Positions 1 through 8,061 of a stretch of DNA of 64,000 nt are shown here, piece by piece. The stretch spans positions 1-64,000 of the forward strand of contig NZ_BOMZ01000114.1 of NCBI RefSeq assembly GCF_016862455.1. The letters are read 5' to 3'. The notes below the pieces were generated by a model. The model was not told the origin of the DNA. It ran no database searches and saw only the letters and a list, made by a program, of their open reading frames with translations. The stretch comes from Actinoplanes utahensis (GTDB lineage: Bacteria > Actinomycetota > Actinomycetes > Mycobacteriales > Micromonosporaceae). The position numbers and the translations under genes are program-made. Each line of letters begins with the position of its first letter. Within the stretch, counting starts at the first letter, position 1.

Positions 1-305
1 CGGAGGACGCCGTGGCCAACCGTCCGGCTGCTCTGGTGTCTCCAGCCAGCAGCGATCGCGGTCTTGAAGACCGCGATCGCCGTGTCGGCGGTCAGGTGCG
101 CCGTGCGGGCCGGGACTCCGCGCCGCTGCAGGGCGTCGGCCAGCGCCTCGGAGAGGGTCGCGAGCTTGATCAATTCCCGCTCCAGCAGTCCAGGATGTGC
201 CGTAATGACGCGCTGGCGCTGGCGGGAGTACTCGCGGTCGGCGGGGAAGACGTCTCCTGCGGTGCTCAGCGCGAGCTGAGAACCGCTCCCCGCTATTCGT
301 CGGTG
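1..305 (-). pseudogene. TetR-family regulator, C-terminal relic
   Basis: Read on the minus strand from about 305 to the window edge, one frame gives LSTAGDVFPADREYSRQRQ, then VITAHPGLLERELIKLA, a leucine/alanine-rich helix and TADTAIAVFKTAI. This resembles the C-terminal ligand/dimer domain of MftR-like TetR regulators (the FPADREYSRQR and LLERELIKLA patterns). No helix-turn-helix precedes it: upstream the frame runs into unrelated sequence, and a TAG lies near 306 in the neighbouring frame. It is therefore a 5'-truncated remnant, possibly continuing left of the window. The sense of the fragment is clear by eye; the family assignment is from memory of the family pattern. Confidence 0.5.
52..80. 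repeat. 29-bp perfect palindrome
   Basis: Two 14-base arms, GCGATCGCGGTCTT and its exact reverse complement, are separated by a single G. It lies inside the TetR C-terminal relic, where it reads TAIAVFKTAIA. Each arm contains the octamer GCGATCGC. It could be an operator, a cruciform-forming site or a chance product of the codon pattern; nothing around it decides. Confidence 0.85.
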
Positions 306-399
306 ATCATGTGCTCGGCGGCTTGGACCTATTACCTGGTCGCTTTGAAGGTCAACTTCACCGCGACAGCTACGGGTGAAGCCCGGCGCCGCTGTGCCC

Positions 400-1536
400 T
401 CAGGCGCCGTGATCGTCGCTGAACTCGGGCGGCAGGTCATCGCTGAGCAGATCCTCGACGCGGCCTTCGAGCAGCTTGGCGGTCTCGGTGGAGCGCGGCA
501 GCATGGTGTCCTCGTAGGCGCGAACAGCCTTGCCGATGTTCGCGGAGCCGGCGAGTGCTAGCGCCAGGTCGGCGGCGTCGAGCATGGCGAGGTTGACACC
601 GATGCCGAGTGGGGGCATGAGGTGGGCTGCGTCACCGAGCAGGGTGACGGTGGGATCGTGGTTCCAGACGTGCGGGACGGGGAGCGCGAAGATCGGCCGG
701 TCGACGTACCGACCGTCGTTGTCGCTGATCATCCGCCGCATGCGGGGCGACCAGTCGACGAACTCGCCGAGCAGGTGGGCACGGATACCGGCGGTGTCGT
801 CGGGCCGTAAGCCGGTGGCGGTGATCCAGTCGGCCGGGACCTTGCGAATGATGTAGACGCGGATGTGGTCACCGCTGTTGCGCTGGCCCCACAGCGCGCG
901 CCGGCCGTCGGCACCGGTGGCACTGCCCGGGCCGACCAGCGCGGACAGCTCGGTGTGCCGATCGTCAACGGCGTGGAACCAGGCTTCGGTGAAGCTCACG
1001 CCGGTGTACTGCGGGACGGCCGGGGAGACCGCGGGGCGAACGCGGGAGAACGCCCCATCGGCGCCGATGACCAGGTCCGTCTCGACGATGGTGCGGTCGG
1101 CGAAATGCAGTGTGCGGGGGCCGCCGGCGGGCCCGCTGACGTGGGTGAGCGCCTGGCCCCACCGAACGGTGCCGGGCGACAGCGAATCGAGTAGAAGGTC
1201 ACGCAGCCGGCCGCGGTCGATCTCGGGTTTGAGCAGTTCACCCTCCTCCGGGACAATGCGTGCCCGCGGCTCGCCGTCGGTGCCCAGGATGCGCATCTCC
1301 TGGCCCTCCGGGCGGGACAGCCGGAGGAATTCGTCGAGGAGACCGGCCTCGCGCAGGGCGAGCTGGCCGCTGTCGGCATGCAGATCGAGGCTGCCACCCT
1401 GGTCGCGGGTGTCGGGGCCGGGGTCACGGTCGTGGACGGTGACCGTGATGCCGTGCCGTTGCAGGATGCGGGCGCAGGTGAGCCCGGCGGGCCCGGCGCC
1501 GATGATGTCGATCCGCGCTTCTCTGGGTGAGGTCAT
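400..1536 (-). CDS. FAD-dependent monooxygenase (TetX/PHBH-like)
   Basis: 378 residues, the normal size for single-component flavin monooxygenases of the PHBH fold that hydroxylate aromatic or tetracycline-like substrates with NAD(P)H and O2. The N-terminal dinucleotide site is IDIIGAGPAGLTCARIL (residues ~9-25). An acidic residue ends strand 2 (VTVHDRD), a DG-type motif is LVIGADGAFSRVR (~155-168), and the FAD-ribityl motif is LLGDAAHLMPPLGIGVN near residue 295. The overall pattern (GGSLDLHADSGQLALREAGL) is closest to Tet(X)-like oxidoreductases. It is transcribed divergently from a TetR gene across 80 bp holding an inverted repeat, so control by that TetR is likely. The start is the ATG at 1536. 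The substrate is unknown; a xenobiotic or antibiotic is an inference. Confidence 0.88.
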   Translation of the reverse strand: MTSPREARIDIIGAGPAGLTCARILQRHGITVTVHDRDPGPDTRDQGGSLDLHADSGQLALREAGLLDEFLRLSRPEGQEMRILGTDGEPRARIVPEEGELLKPEIDRGRLRDLLLDSLSPGTVRWGQALTHVSGPAGGPRTLHFADRTIVETDLVIGADGAFSRVRPAVSPAVPQYTGVSFTEAWFHAVDDRHTELSALVGPGSATGADGRRALWGQRNSGDHIRVYIIRKVPADWITATGLRPDDTAGIRAHLLGEFVDWSPRMRRMISDNDGRYVDRPIFALPVPHVWNHDPTVTLLGDAAHLMPPLGIGVNLAMLDAADLALALAGSANIGKAVRAYEDTMLPRSTETAKLLEGRVEDLLSDDLPPEFSDDHGA

Positions 1537-1566
1537 GTCTCAAGAAAAGCAGAACGAGTTAAAAAG

Positions 1567-1595
1567 TGCAACGAGTCAATCTTTTGCTCGATGCA
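1567..1595. promoter_or_regulatory. TetR operator candidate
   Basis: Imperfect inverted repeat TGCAACGAG, 11 bases, CTCGATGCA (8 of 9 positions pair). It lies in the 80-bp space between the divergent monooxygenase and TetR starts. It overlaps the candidate -35 region of the TetR promoter and a TTGACT on the other strand that could serve the monooxygenase. This is the arrangement expected for a TetR autorepressor that also controls its neighbour. Symmetry is seen directly; binding is inferred. Confidence 0.6.
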
Positions 1596-1610
1596 ACTCA
1601 CCCCTATACT
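1582..1610 (+). promoter_or_regulatory. Promoter of the TetR gene (leaderless)
   Basis: TTTTGC at 1582-1587 and TATACT at 1605-1610 are separated by 17 bases. Transcription would start about 7 bases after the -10 box, at the ATG itself (1617). No Shine-Dalgarno sequence is visible, so the mRNA is probably leaderless, which is common in actinomycetes. Confidence 0.55.
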
Positions 1611-1616
1611 CGGCGC

Positions 1617-2204
1617 ATGACCCAGACACCTGTCGGCCGCCGAGAACGCAAGAAGGCGGCCACCCGGCAGGCGATCGCCGACGCGGCCCTTCGCCTGTTC
1701 CTCGAGCACGGTTACGACCGGGTGAGCCTGCGCGAGATCGCCGACGCGGCCGACGTGTCGACCACGACGCTGTTCAAACATTTCCCCGGCAAGGAGGCGC
1801 TGGTCTTCGACCAGGAGCGGGACAACGAGGCTCAGCTGATCGCCGCGGTGCGCGGGCGAGCCGACGGCCAGGACATCGTCGGCGCACTCCGCGAACACTT
1901 CCTCGACGCCTACCTGCCCGTCGCGCGGCATCCCCAGGCGGCCGAGTTCGTCGCGCTGGTCGACACCACGCCGGCGCTGCGCTCGTACGCCGAACGCATG
2001 TGGACACGGCACACCGACAGCCTCAGCGCCGCCATAGCTGAGGAGTGCGGTGCGGACCACGACGACCTCGGCTGCGGGGCGCTTGCCCGATTCGTCCTGG
2101 AGATTCCCGCCCTCGTCCGCGGCCGGCCGGACCCACGCGCCGCCATCGAGGCGATCTTCGACATCCTGGCACGGGGTTGGGTGCGACCGGACCCGGTCAG
2201 GTGA
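1617..2204 (+). CDS. TetR-family transcriptional regulator
   Basis: 195 residues. The N-terminal DNA-binding domain (~10-58) is typical TetR: ATRQAIADAALRLFLEHGYD, then VSLREIADAADVSTTTLFKH with FPGKEAL following. The C-terminal helical domain (~75-190) would bind a ligand and dimerise. An in-frame ATG 51 bases upstream (1566) is rejected because it lies inside the operator and upstream of the -10 box; 1617 sits where the transcript should begin. It is divergent from the FAD monooxygenase and probably represses both itself and that gene. The inducer is unknown. Its stop codon overlaps the end of a convergent response-regulator relic. Confidence 0.88.
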   Translation: MTQTPVGRRERKKAATRQAIADAALRLFLEHGYDRVSLREIADAADVSTTTLFKHFPGKEALVFDQERDNEAQLIAAVRGRADGQDIVGALREHFLDAYLPVARHPQAAEFVALVDTTPALRSYAERMWTRHTDSLSAAIAEECGADHDDLGCGALARFVLEIPALVRGRPDPRAAIEAIFDILARGWVRPDPVR

Positions 2205-2400
2205 CCAGACCGCGGCGGCAGGCGTCGACCACGGCCTGGACCCGGTCGCGCAGGCCCAGCTCGGTGAGGATCTGCGAGACGTACGTCTTGACCGTCTCTT
2301 GACTGATCACCAGGATGGCCGTGATCTCGCTATTGGGCAGCTCGTTCGGGATCAGGCACAGCGCTTCCAGCTCACGTGCGTTCAGCCGCACGTCGCCGGG
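2197..2400 (-). pseudogene. NarL/LuxR response regulator, C-terminal HTH relic
   Basis: The minus strand encodes LNARELEALCLIPNELPNSE, then ITAILVISQETVKTYVSQIL and TELGLRDRVQAVVDACRRGL. This is a complete GerE/LuxR helix-turn-helix very similar to the end of the response regulator at 53393-54067 (same LRDRVQAVV and GLVT ending). No receiver domain is encoded upstream; the open frame continues to about 2532 as proline/arginine-rich sequence with no homology. It is a truncated paralogue, convergent with and overlapping the TetR stop by 8 bases. Confidence 0.7.
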
Positions 2401-2637
2401 GGCGTCCACAGTCGGCCGGGTCCGGGCGCGTACCGGTCGGCGAGCTGAGGGGTGGTCTCGAGGGCGTGCAGCGTGGCATCGGCCGTCACGGTGTGAATGC
2501 CGTGAACTTGGGGTGGAGCTCACCAACGTCACGGCATGGGTTTCTGGGTTCTCGGACGGCGGCCCGATTGGTTCAGTGGGCCCGCTGTCGGCGTTGCTAG
2601 ATTCTGCTACTCCGGCAGGGAGGTCGATCGCCGATGA

Positions 2638-3373
2638 TCAGAAATCGACCTTCATCCAGGTGTTCTGGTCGGCCGGGTCGCTCAGCTGCACGCCCTCGGC
2701 GATTCGCTTGATGGCGTCGCTCAACAGGCCGCCGCCGTAGCCTTCCACGTCGATCCGGTATTCGCTCTTGATGACGATGCAGCTTTCCCGGCCGGTGGTG
2801 CAGTGCACGCCCTCGCTCGTGGTGGAGTCGGCTTTTCCGGGTTCAAGGCCCTTCGTCACCGTGATCTTCAGATGGCCGGGTAGGACCTCGTCTATGCGGG
2901 TGGCCGGATCGGCGACCGGGCTCTCGTGCAGGAACACCTCGGAGACTGAATCGGTGGTGCTGGGCAGGGCCTGCCGTACAGCGACGGCCTGCCGGCCGTC
3001 CGGCAGGAACGTCAACCGGTACGGGACCTTCAGGTCGCGCTTCGCCGATGTGGTGAGCCCGGCGGTGATCTGCGCCGTCTGCTCCTGCGGGAGGTCGGGG
3101 CCGCCGTAGTTGGGTAGCAGGGTGGCCTAGGCGTCGTCGGCGTACTGCCCGGCGAGGGCGGTCATGACCTGCTTCTGCGCCGGGTCGACGGGGGAGATGT
3201 AGGTCCAGTCCCGGCCCAGCCTGGCCGTCCACGGTCACCGGGTACCGGTCGCCGATGATGGGGATCGAGTCGCCGGCGCCGCCGAACCTGGTGGTGTCGT
3301 AGAGGCCTTTGTCGTAGACGGCGATGGTCGCGACCTTCAACGGAGTCGCCGTCCCGTCGCCCAGGGAGACCAC
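2638..3373 (-). pseudogene. Frameshifted hypothetical protein
   Basis: Two minus-strand segments look like one broken gene. The 5' part (about 3373-3220) reads VSLGDGTATPLKVATIAVYD, KGLYDTTRFGGAGDSIPIIG and DRYPVTVDGQAGP. Near 3210 coding moves to another frame, YISPVDPAQKQVMTALAGQY, meets an in-frame TAG near 3126-3130, and resumes through LLPNYGGPDLPQEQTAQI to VPYRLTFLPDGRQAVAVRQA and the C-terminus ending NTWMKVDF. At least one frameshift and one nonsense codon are therefore present. The beta-rich character suggests an extracytoplasmic protein. No family was recognised. Confidence 0.6.
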
Positions 3374-3448
3374 GGCGCAGGCGTCGTCCGGATGCTGTCG
3401 GCCGACGGCTCCCTATTCCTGTGGGCACCTCAATCGAGGAGAGCAGAC

Positions 3449-3931
3449 ATGAGAAGTGACGAAGAGGTTGTTCGCGAGGCATACCGGCTGTCGGAAGGCA
3501 ACGTCCTCGACGGCCATGGCTTTCGTGCCTTGTTCACCGAGAACGGAACGTTCAACGACGTGCCGAACGCGCAGACCTTCCGCGGGGACCAGATACCTCA
3601 GGCACTGGCCGGCCTCGCCAGCGTCTTTCCCGACGTGCATCGTGAGCTGCTCGAAGTGCACGCGCTCGGCGATGTCATCGCCGTCGAACTGCGAATCCAG
3701 GGAACACATCTCGGCGCGTTCCCGACACCGAACGGCGAAATCCCGCCGACCGGTAACCGTATCGACGTGCCGACAGCGGATCTCTGGTATCTCCGTGACG
3801 GAAAGATCGAGACGTTCAACTGCTACAACGCGGCGAACGTGCTGCTCGCTCAAATCGGGGCCAACCCTGACTTCACGTCGGCAATCGAGGCCGCCAAGAC
3901 AGCCACCACAGGCCTGAGCAGCCTCACCTGA
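3449..3931 (+). CDS. SnoaL-like (NTF2-fold) protein
   Basis: 160 residues. The pattern EEVVREAYRLSEGN...FRALFTENGTFNDVP...TFRGDQIPQALAGL...FPDVHRELLEVHALGDVIAV is typical of SnoaL-like polyketide-cyclase/NTF2-fold proteins: small cone-shaped domains that bind a hydrophobic ligand and sometimes catalyse aldol or hydrolytic reactions. The start at 3449 is preceded by GAGGAGAG at good spacing; the longer frame from 3392 has no such signal. The gene stands alone between a pseudogene and a sigma-factor gene. The substrate cannot be inferred. Confidence 0.75.
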   Translation: MRSDEEVVREAYRLSEGNVLDGHGFRALFTENGTFNDVPNAQTFRGDQIPQALAGLASVFPDVHRELLEVHALGDVIAVELRIQGTHLGAFPTPNGEIPPTGNRIDVPTADLWYLRDGKIETFNCYNAANVLLAQIGANPDFTSAIEAAKTATTGLSSLT

Positions 3932-4165
3932 CCCCGCACCGTTGCCGTGCACGGATTCCAGACCGATCACCCGACCGACGCGCAACGCCTGATCGCCCTG
4001 TTGTCCATCCATTCCGGCGGGCTAACTGGACGGTACGCCCGCGCTGTGCCCCGCACCACCTGCGCTCGCCTGCTGGCGCAGGGTTACGAGGCGACTACTT
4101 CGATGGCCGGTGCAACCCTGGAGGTCGGTCGGGCCGTTCTACCCCCGGACAAGGAGGCAGCTGAT

Positions 4166-4699
4166 TTGAGACCCCACGACGAACAAGCGTTCCGCGAGTT
4201 CGTGACCTCGCAGATGGCGTCGCTGCGCAAGCTGGCCTACATGACCTGTGGCGACTGGCACACGGCCGAGGACGCCGTGGCCAACGCGCTGGTCAAGCTC
4301 TACCCGCGCTGGCGCAAGCTGGAACGGCCCGACCTGTACGTCAAAACCATGGTCTACCGCGCCGCGATCGACGAGACCCGCCGGCCGTGGCGGCGCGAAC
4401 GGACGACCGGCGACGGCATACCGGAGGTGGTACTGCGCGACCCGGCGGGCATGACCGACGAGCGCCTGCGCCTGCGGGCGGCGCTGGAGGCGGTGCCCGC
4501 CCGCCAGCGGACCGCCGTCGTCCTGCGCTACTACCTGGGCCTCAGCCTGGAGGACACGGCCAGCGTCCTCGAGTGCACGATCGGCACGGCGAAGAGCCAG
4601 GCCTCCCGAGGGCTGGCCAAACTGCGCGAGCTGCTCGCCGCCGAATGCATCAATCTCACCGGGGAGCCGATGGAGGAATGGACCAATGCAGTTGCGTGA
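4166..4699 (+). CDS. ECF sigma factor, SigE family
   Basis: 177 residues. The sigma2 domain is FREFVTSQMASLRKLAYMTC with WHTAEDAVANALVKLY (~8-55), and the sigma4 domain is RLRAALEAVPARQRTAVVLR then YYLGLSLEDTASVLECTIGT with AKSQASRGLAKLREL (~105-160). This composition is that of the actinobacterial SigE-family ECF factors. The start is assigned to TTG at 4166 because AAGGAGG at 4151-4157 lies 8 bases upstream and the sigma2 domain begins immediately; the open frame back to 3947 is unlikely to be coding. It overlaps the next gene by 14 bases, so the two are translationally coupled. It would redirect RNA polymerase to an unknown extracytoplasmic-stress regulon. Confidence 0.88.
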   Translation: MRPHDEQAFREFVTSQMASLRKLAYMTCGDWHTAEDAVANALVKLYPRWRKLERPDLYVKTMVYRAAIDETRRPWRRERTTGDGIPEVVLRDPAGMTDERLRLRAALEAVPARQRTAVVLRYYLGLSLEDTASVLECTIGTAKSQASRGLAKLRELLAAECINLTGEPMEEWTNAVA

Positions 4700-5876
4700 A
4701 TTCGTGGACGCCGTGACGGCCGACGAGCCGCCGCTATCCCGCACCGCCGACGACATCATCGCGGCCGGCCGGCGGGCCGAGCGGCGCCGCCGGGCCGGGT
4801 TCACGTCGGCCGGGGCGGCCGGCCTGGTCGCGGTCGCGGTGGCCGGCGCATTCGCGCTGCCCACGTTCGGCTCGTCCGGCGACGCCGCGCCGGGCACCAC
4901 CGTCGCGGCGGGCGCCACGGCGGCGCCGACCGCCGCCAAGTGGGCCGAGGCGGCCCCGTTCACGTGGACCTTCCAGGGCTTCGAAGCCGGCCCGTTCCAC
5001 GTGCAGGACCCGATCGTGGCCTCCACGGCCTACCAGATCGCCTCGGTCTACCAGGACGGCCGCATCTCCAACGACAAGTCGGTGTCGGGCGACGAGGCGG
5101 CCCGCGCGATGGCGGATAAGAGAAAGGGCAAGACCAAGCCCACCCTGTACGCCTACCTGACCGTCTACCGCCCCGGCGCCTTCGACCCGGCCGGTATCCG
5201 CGCGGGCAAGCAGGTAACCGTGGCCGGGCACCGCGCTGTGCAGGCCAACCTGCCGTCCGGGCTCGACCCGAAGAACCCGCTCGAGCCGGGTAACAAGCTG
5301 TTCGCGTGGGAGTACACCGCAGGCGCCTGGGCCGCCGTCACGTCGATCTCCAACGACGACGACGCCCCGTCGTTCGCCGACTTCGCCGTGCTCGTCACCG
5401 GCCTCAAGCCGAGCAAGCCGGCGCCGGCCACGGTGCCGTTCGAGGTCGGCTACGTGCCGGCGGGCTACGAGCCGCTGCAGGTCGGCTCGCACGCCATGCC
5501 CGGCCTGGACGGCATCTCGTCGGCCCGCGACGGCAACTACGGCGGCGCCACCTACACCCGCCCGACGCTGCCCGCATCCGGCCTGACCGCGCCGTTCGAC
5601 TCCGGCGAGGACGCCATCACCGACGGCTTCCACATCTACGTCACGCCGAGCCGCAACTCCAACCAGTCGGCCCAGGCCGGCAAGTCGAAGTGCTACGACG
5701 GCGGCTTCTGCAACGTCTGGAGCGTCGACGGCAAGGTCCAGGTGCAGGTCAGCGCCCAGACCACCGGCAACAAGCTACCGATGTCGGAGCTGCAGAAGGT
5801 CGCCGCGTCGATCAAGGTCGCCGACGTGGCCAAGGAGTCCACCTGGACCCCGGCCGTAGACGCCCTACGCCCGTAA
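4686..5876 (+). CDS. Membrane-anchored partner of the SigE-type sigma factor
   Basis: 396 residues. A short cytoplasmic part (LREFVDAVTADEPPLSRTAD then DIIAAGRRAERRRRAGFT, ~1-40) precedes one membrane segment (AGAAGLVAVAVAGAFALPTF, ~42-62) and a large extracytoplasmic domain of about 330 residues. The outer domain contains Cys residues close together (SKCYDGGFCNVW) that could form a disulfide. The layout and coupling to the sigma gene match the membrane proteins that accompany SigE-family factors and are presumed anti-sigma factors. No ZAS zinc motif is visible, so the anti-sigma role is inferred from context. A GGAGG-type site precedes the ATG inside the sigma gene. Confidence 0.72.
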   Translation: MQLREFVDAVTADEPPLSRTADDIIAAGRRAERRRRAGFTSAGAAGLVAVAVAGAFALPTFGSSGDAAPGTTVAAGATAAPTAAKWAEAAPFTWTFQGFEAGPFHVQDPIVASTAYQIASVYQDGRISNDKSVSGDEAARAMADKRKGKTKPTLYAYLTVYRPGAFDPAGIRAGKQVTVAGHRAVQANLPSGLDPKNPLEPGNKLFAWEYTAGAWAAVTSISNDDDAPSFADFAVLVTGLKPSKPAPATVPFEVGYVPAGYEPLQVGSHAMPGLDGISSARDGNYGGATYTRPTLPASGLTAPFDSGEDAITDGFHIYVTPSRNSNQSAQAGKSKCYDGGFCNVWSVDGKVQVQVSAQTTGNKLPMSELQKVAASIKVADVAKESTWTPAVDALRP

Positions 5877-5893
5877 CCCCGCATCCCGCCCCC

Positions 5894-5924
5894 ACGGCGG
5901 CGCCGCACCTTGCGACGCCGCCGT
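5894..5924 (+). terminator. Hairpin terminator after the SigE operon
   Basis: ACGGCGGCG pairs perfectly with CGCCGCCGT, with an inner CGC/GCG pair and the loop ACCTT. It lies 18 bases after the stop codon. There is no T-run, which is usual for high-G+C actinomycetes. Confidence 0.7.
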
Positions 5925-6200
5925 TGCGGAACCAACGACGGGGTCTTTGTGTCGGTCGTCCCGCTAACCGAGTGCGTTACGTACAGAGCCTTTGCTACGT
6001 GCTTAGTGTCCCGCGCCGAGCGGTGACCAACCGCGACGGACTTGGTGGCGGCGCTTGTGGCGAGCCCACGGGCGGCCGCTGGCTGGATCGCCACGGCGGC
6101 CACGCCCGCATGACATTCGGGGCCTTGCTCGGCATCGTGCTAGTGGTGTGTTCGCAGTATCGGTAATGATCTCAGTCTGGTGTGGACATAGGCTCGGCCG
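5925..6200. other. Intergenic region, no gene seen
   Basis: Between the SigE-operon terminator and the PemK-like gene. It contains no frame with convincing codon bias. AT-richer sequence at 6150-6195 (for example TATCGGTAATGAT) may hold the promoter of the next gene, but no clear -35/-10 pair is visible. Confidence 0.4.
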
Positions 6201-7190
6201 GTGCGTGGTGATGGATATGCCCGGGGTGGGCTGCTCTCTCTGTCGGTGAAGATCTTCGCTCTCTGGTTTGTGGCGGCGTTGCTCGCCTGGCCGGCGGTGG
6301 TGCTGGTGAGTCCCGGTGGCGCGGATTCCGCCGGTGAACGGCCGGGTCCGGCTGTTCTGTGGCAGTCGGTGTCGGTGGCGCTCGCGGTGGCGGTGGCGTG
6401 GTGGTACCGGCCGGTGTGGCCGGGTCTGCGGCTTGTTCCGTTGCTGGGCAGGGCTGTCGCGGTGCTGGCGGCGGCCTCGGGCACGGTGCTGGCGTGGCAT
6501 GCCGCGGGGATGCCTTCCTGGGGACTTGCGGGACCGGCAGGGGGGAACGCGCTGTTCGCTGTGCTCGGGTGTGTGGCGGTGTGGGCGGCGCTGGATCGGC
6601 TGCCGCCGGCCTGGCTCGCTCTGCTCGGTGCGCTGACGCTGGCTGCCGGCGCAGGTCTAGCCTTCGCCGTGGACGCGCGTGGTGCCGTGGCGGTGCTGAC
6701 CGGCGAGGGAACCGGGCCGGAGTCGGGGTTGCGGTGGGGAATGGTGCTGACGATGGTGCAGATCGCGGCGGTGGCGCTGCTCGCCATAGCCGGGTGGCGG
6801 TTGTTCGATCAGTGGCGAACGGGAACGCTCGCGCACGCCGGTGATCGTAGTCAGGGCCAGTGGCCACCGAAGGCCGGTCAGGTCTGGTATGCCGATGTGC
6901 CGTTCCAGGAGAGTGACGGCGAGTCGAAGGACCGGCCTGTACTCGTGGTGCGTACCGGCCGGCGTCAGGCCGAGGTCCTGAAGATCACGAGCCAGGACAA
7001 GTCACGGTATCCGGAGCACTACCTGTTCCTGCCGTTCCCGAAGTGGCGGCAGGTACTGGACAAGAACAGCTGGCTAGAGTTGCGCCCGGTCACCCTGGAC
7101 TATCACCGCTTCCACAACCTTCGCGGGCTGGCCCGCTACGGCACCGTGCGCACGGTCCGGGAACGGGTGAAGCCGCGCGCCGCCTCCTGA
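6201..7190 (+). CDS. Membrane protein with C-terminal PemK/MazF-like domain
   Basis: 329 residues. The N-terminal two-thirds holds about six hydrophobic segments (for example FALWFVAALLAWPAVVLV, AVLWQSVSVALAVAVAWW, LVPLLGRAVAVLAAASGTVL, NALFAVLGCVAVWAAL and VLTMVQIAAVALLAIAGW). After a short linker the C-terminal ~100 residues read PPKAGQVWYADVPFQESDGE, then SKDRPVLVVRTGRRQAEVLK and ITSQDKS. This is the signature of PemK/MazF ribonuclease toxins (GxVWYADVPF and KDRPVLVV). No antitoxin gene is adjacent. The GTG at 6201 has no clear ribosome site; GTG 6246 is an alternative. Whether the domain still cleaves RNA is unknown; it could be a membrane sensor using the fold for binding. The topology puts the domain in the cytoplasm if the segment count is even. 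Confidence 0.72.
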   Translation: MRGDGYARGGLLSLSVKIFALWFVAALLAWPAVVLVSPGGADSAGERPGPAVLWQSVSVALAVAVAWWYRPVWPGLRLVPLLGRAVAVLAAASGTVLAWHAAGMPSWGLAGPAGGNALFAVLGCVAVWAALDRLPPAWLALLGALTLAAGAGLAFAVDARGAVAVLTGEGTGPESGLRWGMVLTMVQIAAVALLAIAGWRLFDQWRTGTLAHAGDRSQGQWPPKAGQVWYADVPFQESDGESKDRPVLVVRTGRRQAEVLKITSQDKSRYPEHYLFLPFPKWRQVLDKNSWLELRPVTLDYHRFHNLRGLARYGTVRTVRERVKPRAAS

Positions 7191-7325
7191 GCCTGCCGTT
7201 CCCCCGGCCGGCACAGGTCCTAGGCAAGAGGCCGGGCGCGACGCAGCCGAGGACGCGCGACAGGGGCCGGCCCGGGATCATGGCTGTAGCCGGCTACCCC
7301 CGTGCGGTGCTCGTAGACTGCGGCA

Positions 7326-7823
7326 GTGCGGATCGATCGACGGGTACGTGTGGCTGGGACCGGCACGGTGGCGACCGTCATCCTGGCTCTGGCGGCCCTC
7401 GGCGGCGTCCGTTGGTTCACAGCTGGAGAACATCTCGCCATCACCGCGCCGGCTGGTGCCACGGAGAAGTTGCCCGAAGGCGGCTACGAGGTGGTCGTGG
7501 ATCTGCGCTTCTCCGAGGTCCACCACGATCTGCGCACCGATCGCGGCGCTGCGAGCGTGAGCACCTACACGATGCCACTCGACACGTCATGGGATCAGGT
7601 CCGGTCGACGGTGGCAGGGCAACTCGACGGCTGGGAGCAGGCCGGCGACTGTCCCGGCTCGAATCAGCAACAAGTCCGGTGCGCCTGGACCGAACCGGCC
7701 CGCTGGTGGCCACGCCAGGTGAAAATCGTCTTCATCCGGCCGCCGAAGACGGCCGAGGACCGCGCGGCTTGGCCGGACAACACCTTTCTGGTGATCGGTT
7801 CCGGTCTCGGCGGCACTCTGTGA
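7326..7823 (+). CDS. Membrane-anchored hypothetical protein
   Basis: 165 residues from a GTG start. One membrane segment follows a basic N-terminus (VRIDRRVRVAGTGTVATVIL then ALAALGGVRWF, ~1-30), and the rest would be outside the cell. It has one pair of cysteines (GDCPGSNQQQVRCAW) that may form a disulfide. Coding is supported by codon bias and a promoter-type gap of 135 bases after the PemK-like gene. No family was recognised. Confidence 0.55.
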   Translation: MRIDRRVRVAGTGTVATVILALAALGGVRWFTAGEHLAITAPAGATEKLPEGGYEVVVDLRFSEVHHDLRTDRGAASVSTYTMPLDTSWDQVRSTVAGQLDGWEQAGDCPGSNQQQVRCAWTEPARWWPRQVKIVFIRPPKTAEDRAAWPDNTFLVIGSGLGGTL

Positions 7824-7922
7824 ATCAGACGTTTCAGCCGATTCCATGGATCAGAAGCCTCCCTCGGCGGTGGCTGTCAGCAACGGACTTCGGCAGCGAC
7901 TCGTGATGATGGACCGCTGGCC

Positions 7923-7960
7923 GATCAGAAGGTTAGGGGTTCGAGTCCCTTCGGGCGCAC
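7923..7960 (+). other. att site 1: 3' fragment of tRNA-Arg(ACG)
   Basis: A 36-base core (7923-7958), running from the 3' side of the anticodon stem through the T-arm (GGTTCGAGTCCC) to the acceptor end (TTCGGGCGC), is identical to cores at 26606-26641 and 47283-47318. The 5' half of the tRNA is missing, so this is an attachment site, not a gene. An integrase relic begins just to its right, reading back toward it. Confidence 0.8.
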
Positions 7961-7971
7961 ATCTTCGTTTG

Positions 7972-8003
7972 AGGCCTGAGCTGCGGAAACGCGGTTCGGG
8001 CCT
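7972..8003 (+). terminator. tRNA-type terminator carried with the att site
   Basis: AGGCC(TGA)...(TC)GGGCCT with an inner GCG/CGC stem and a GAAA loop, followed by TTTCTCGTT. Read on the plus strand it suits the tRNA orientation. Related copies follow att site 2 (about 26655-26685) and the integrase relic end near 29137-29170. It therefore travels with the element end rather than belonging to the host locus. Confidence 0.6.
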
Positions 8004-8061
8004 TTCTCGTTGTCCGGCCTTTGTAGAGGCTGGGTGACGTGTGGGTGGCACATGGGTGTCG

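Noticed and set aside
3947..4165. Upstream extension of the sigma factor
   Set aside because: No similarity to sigma factors and poor codon bias; AAGGAGG places the start at the TTG 4166.
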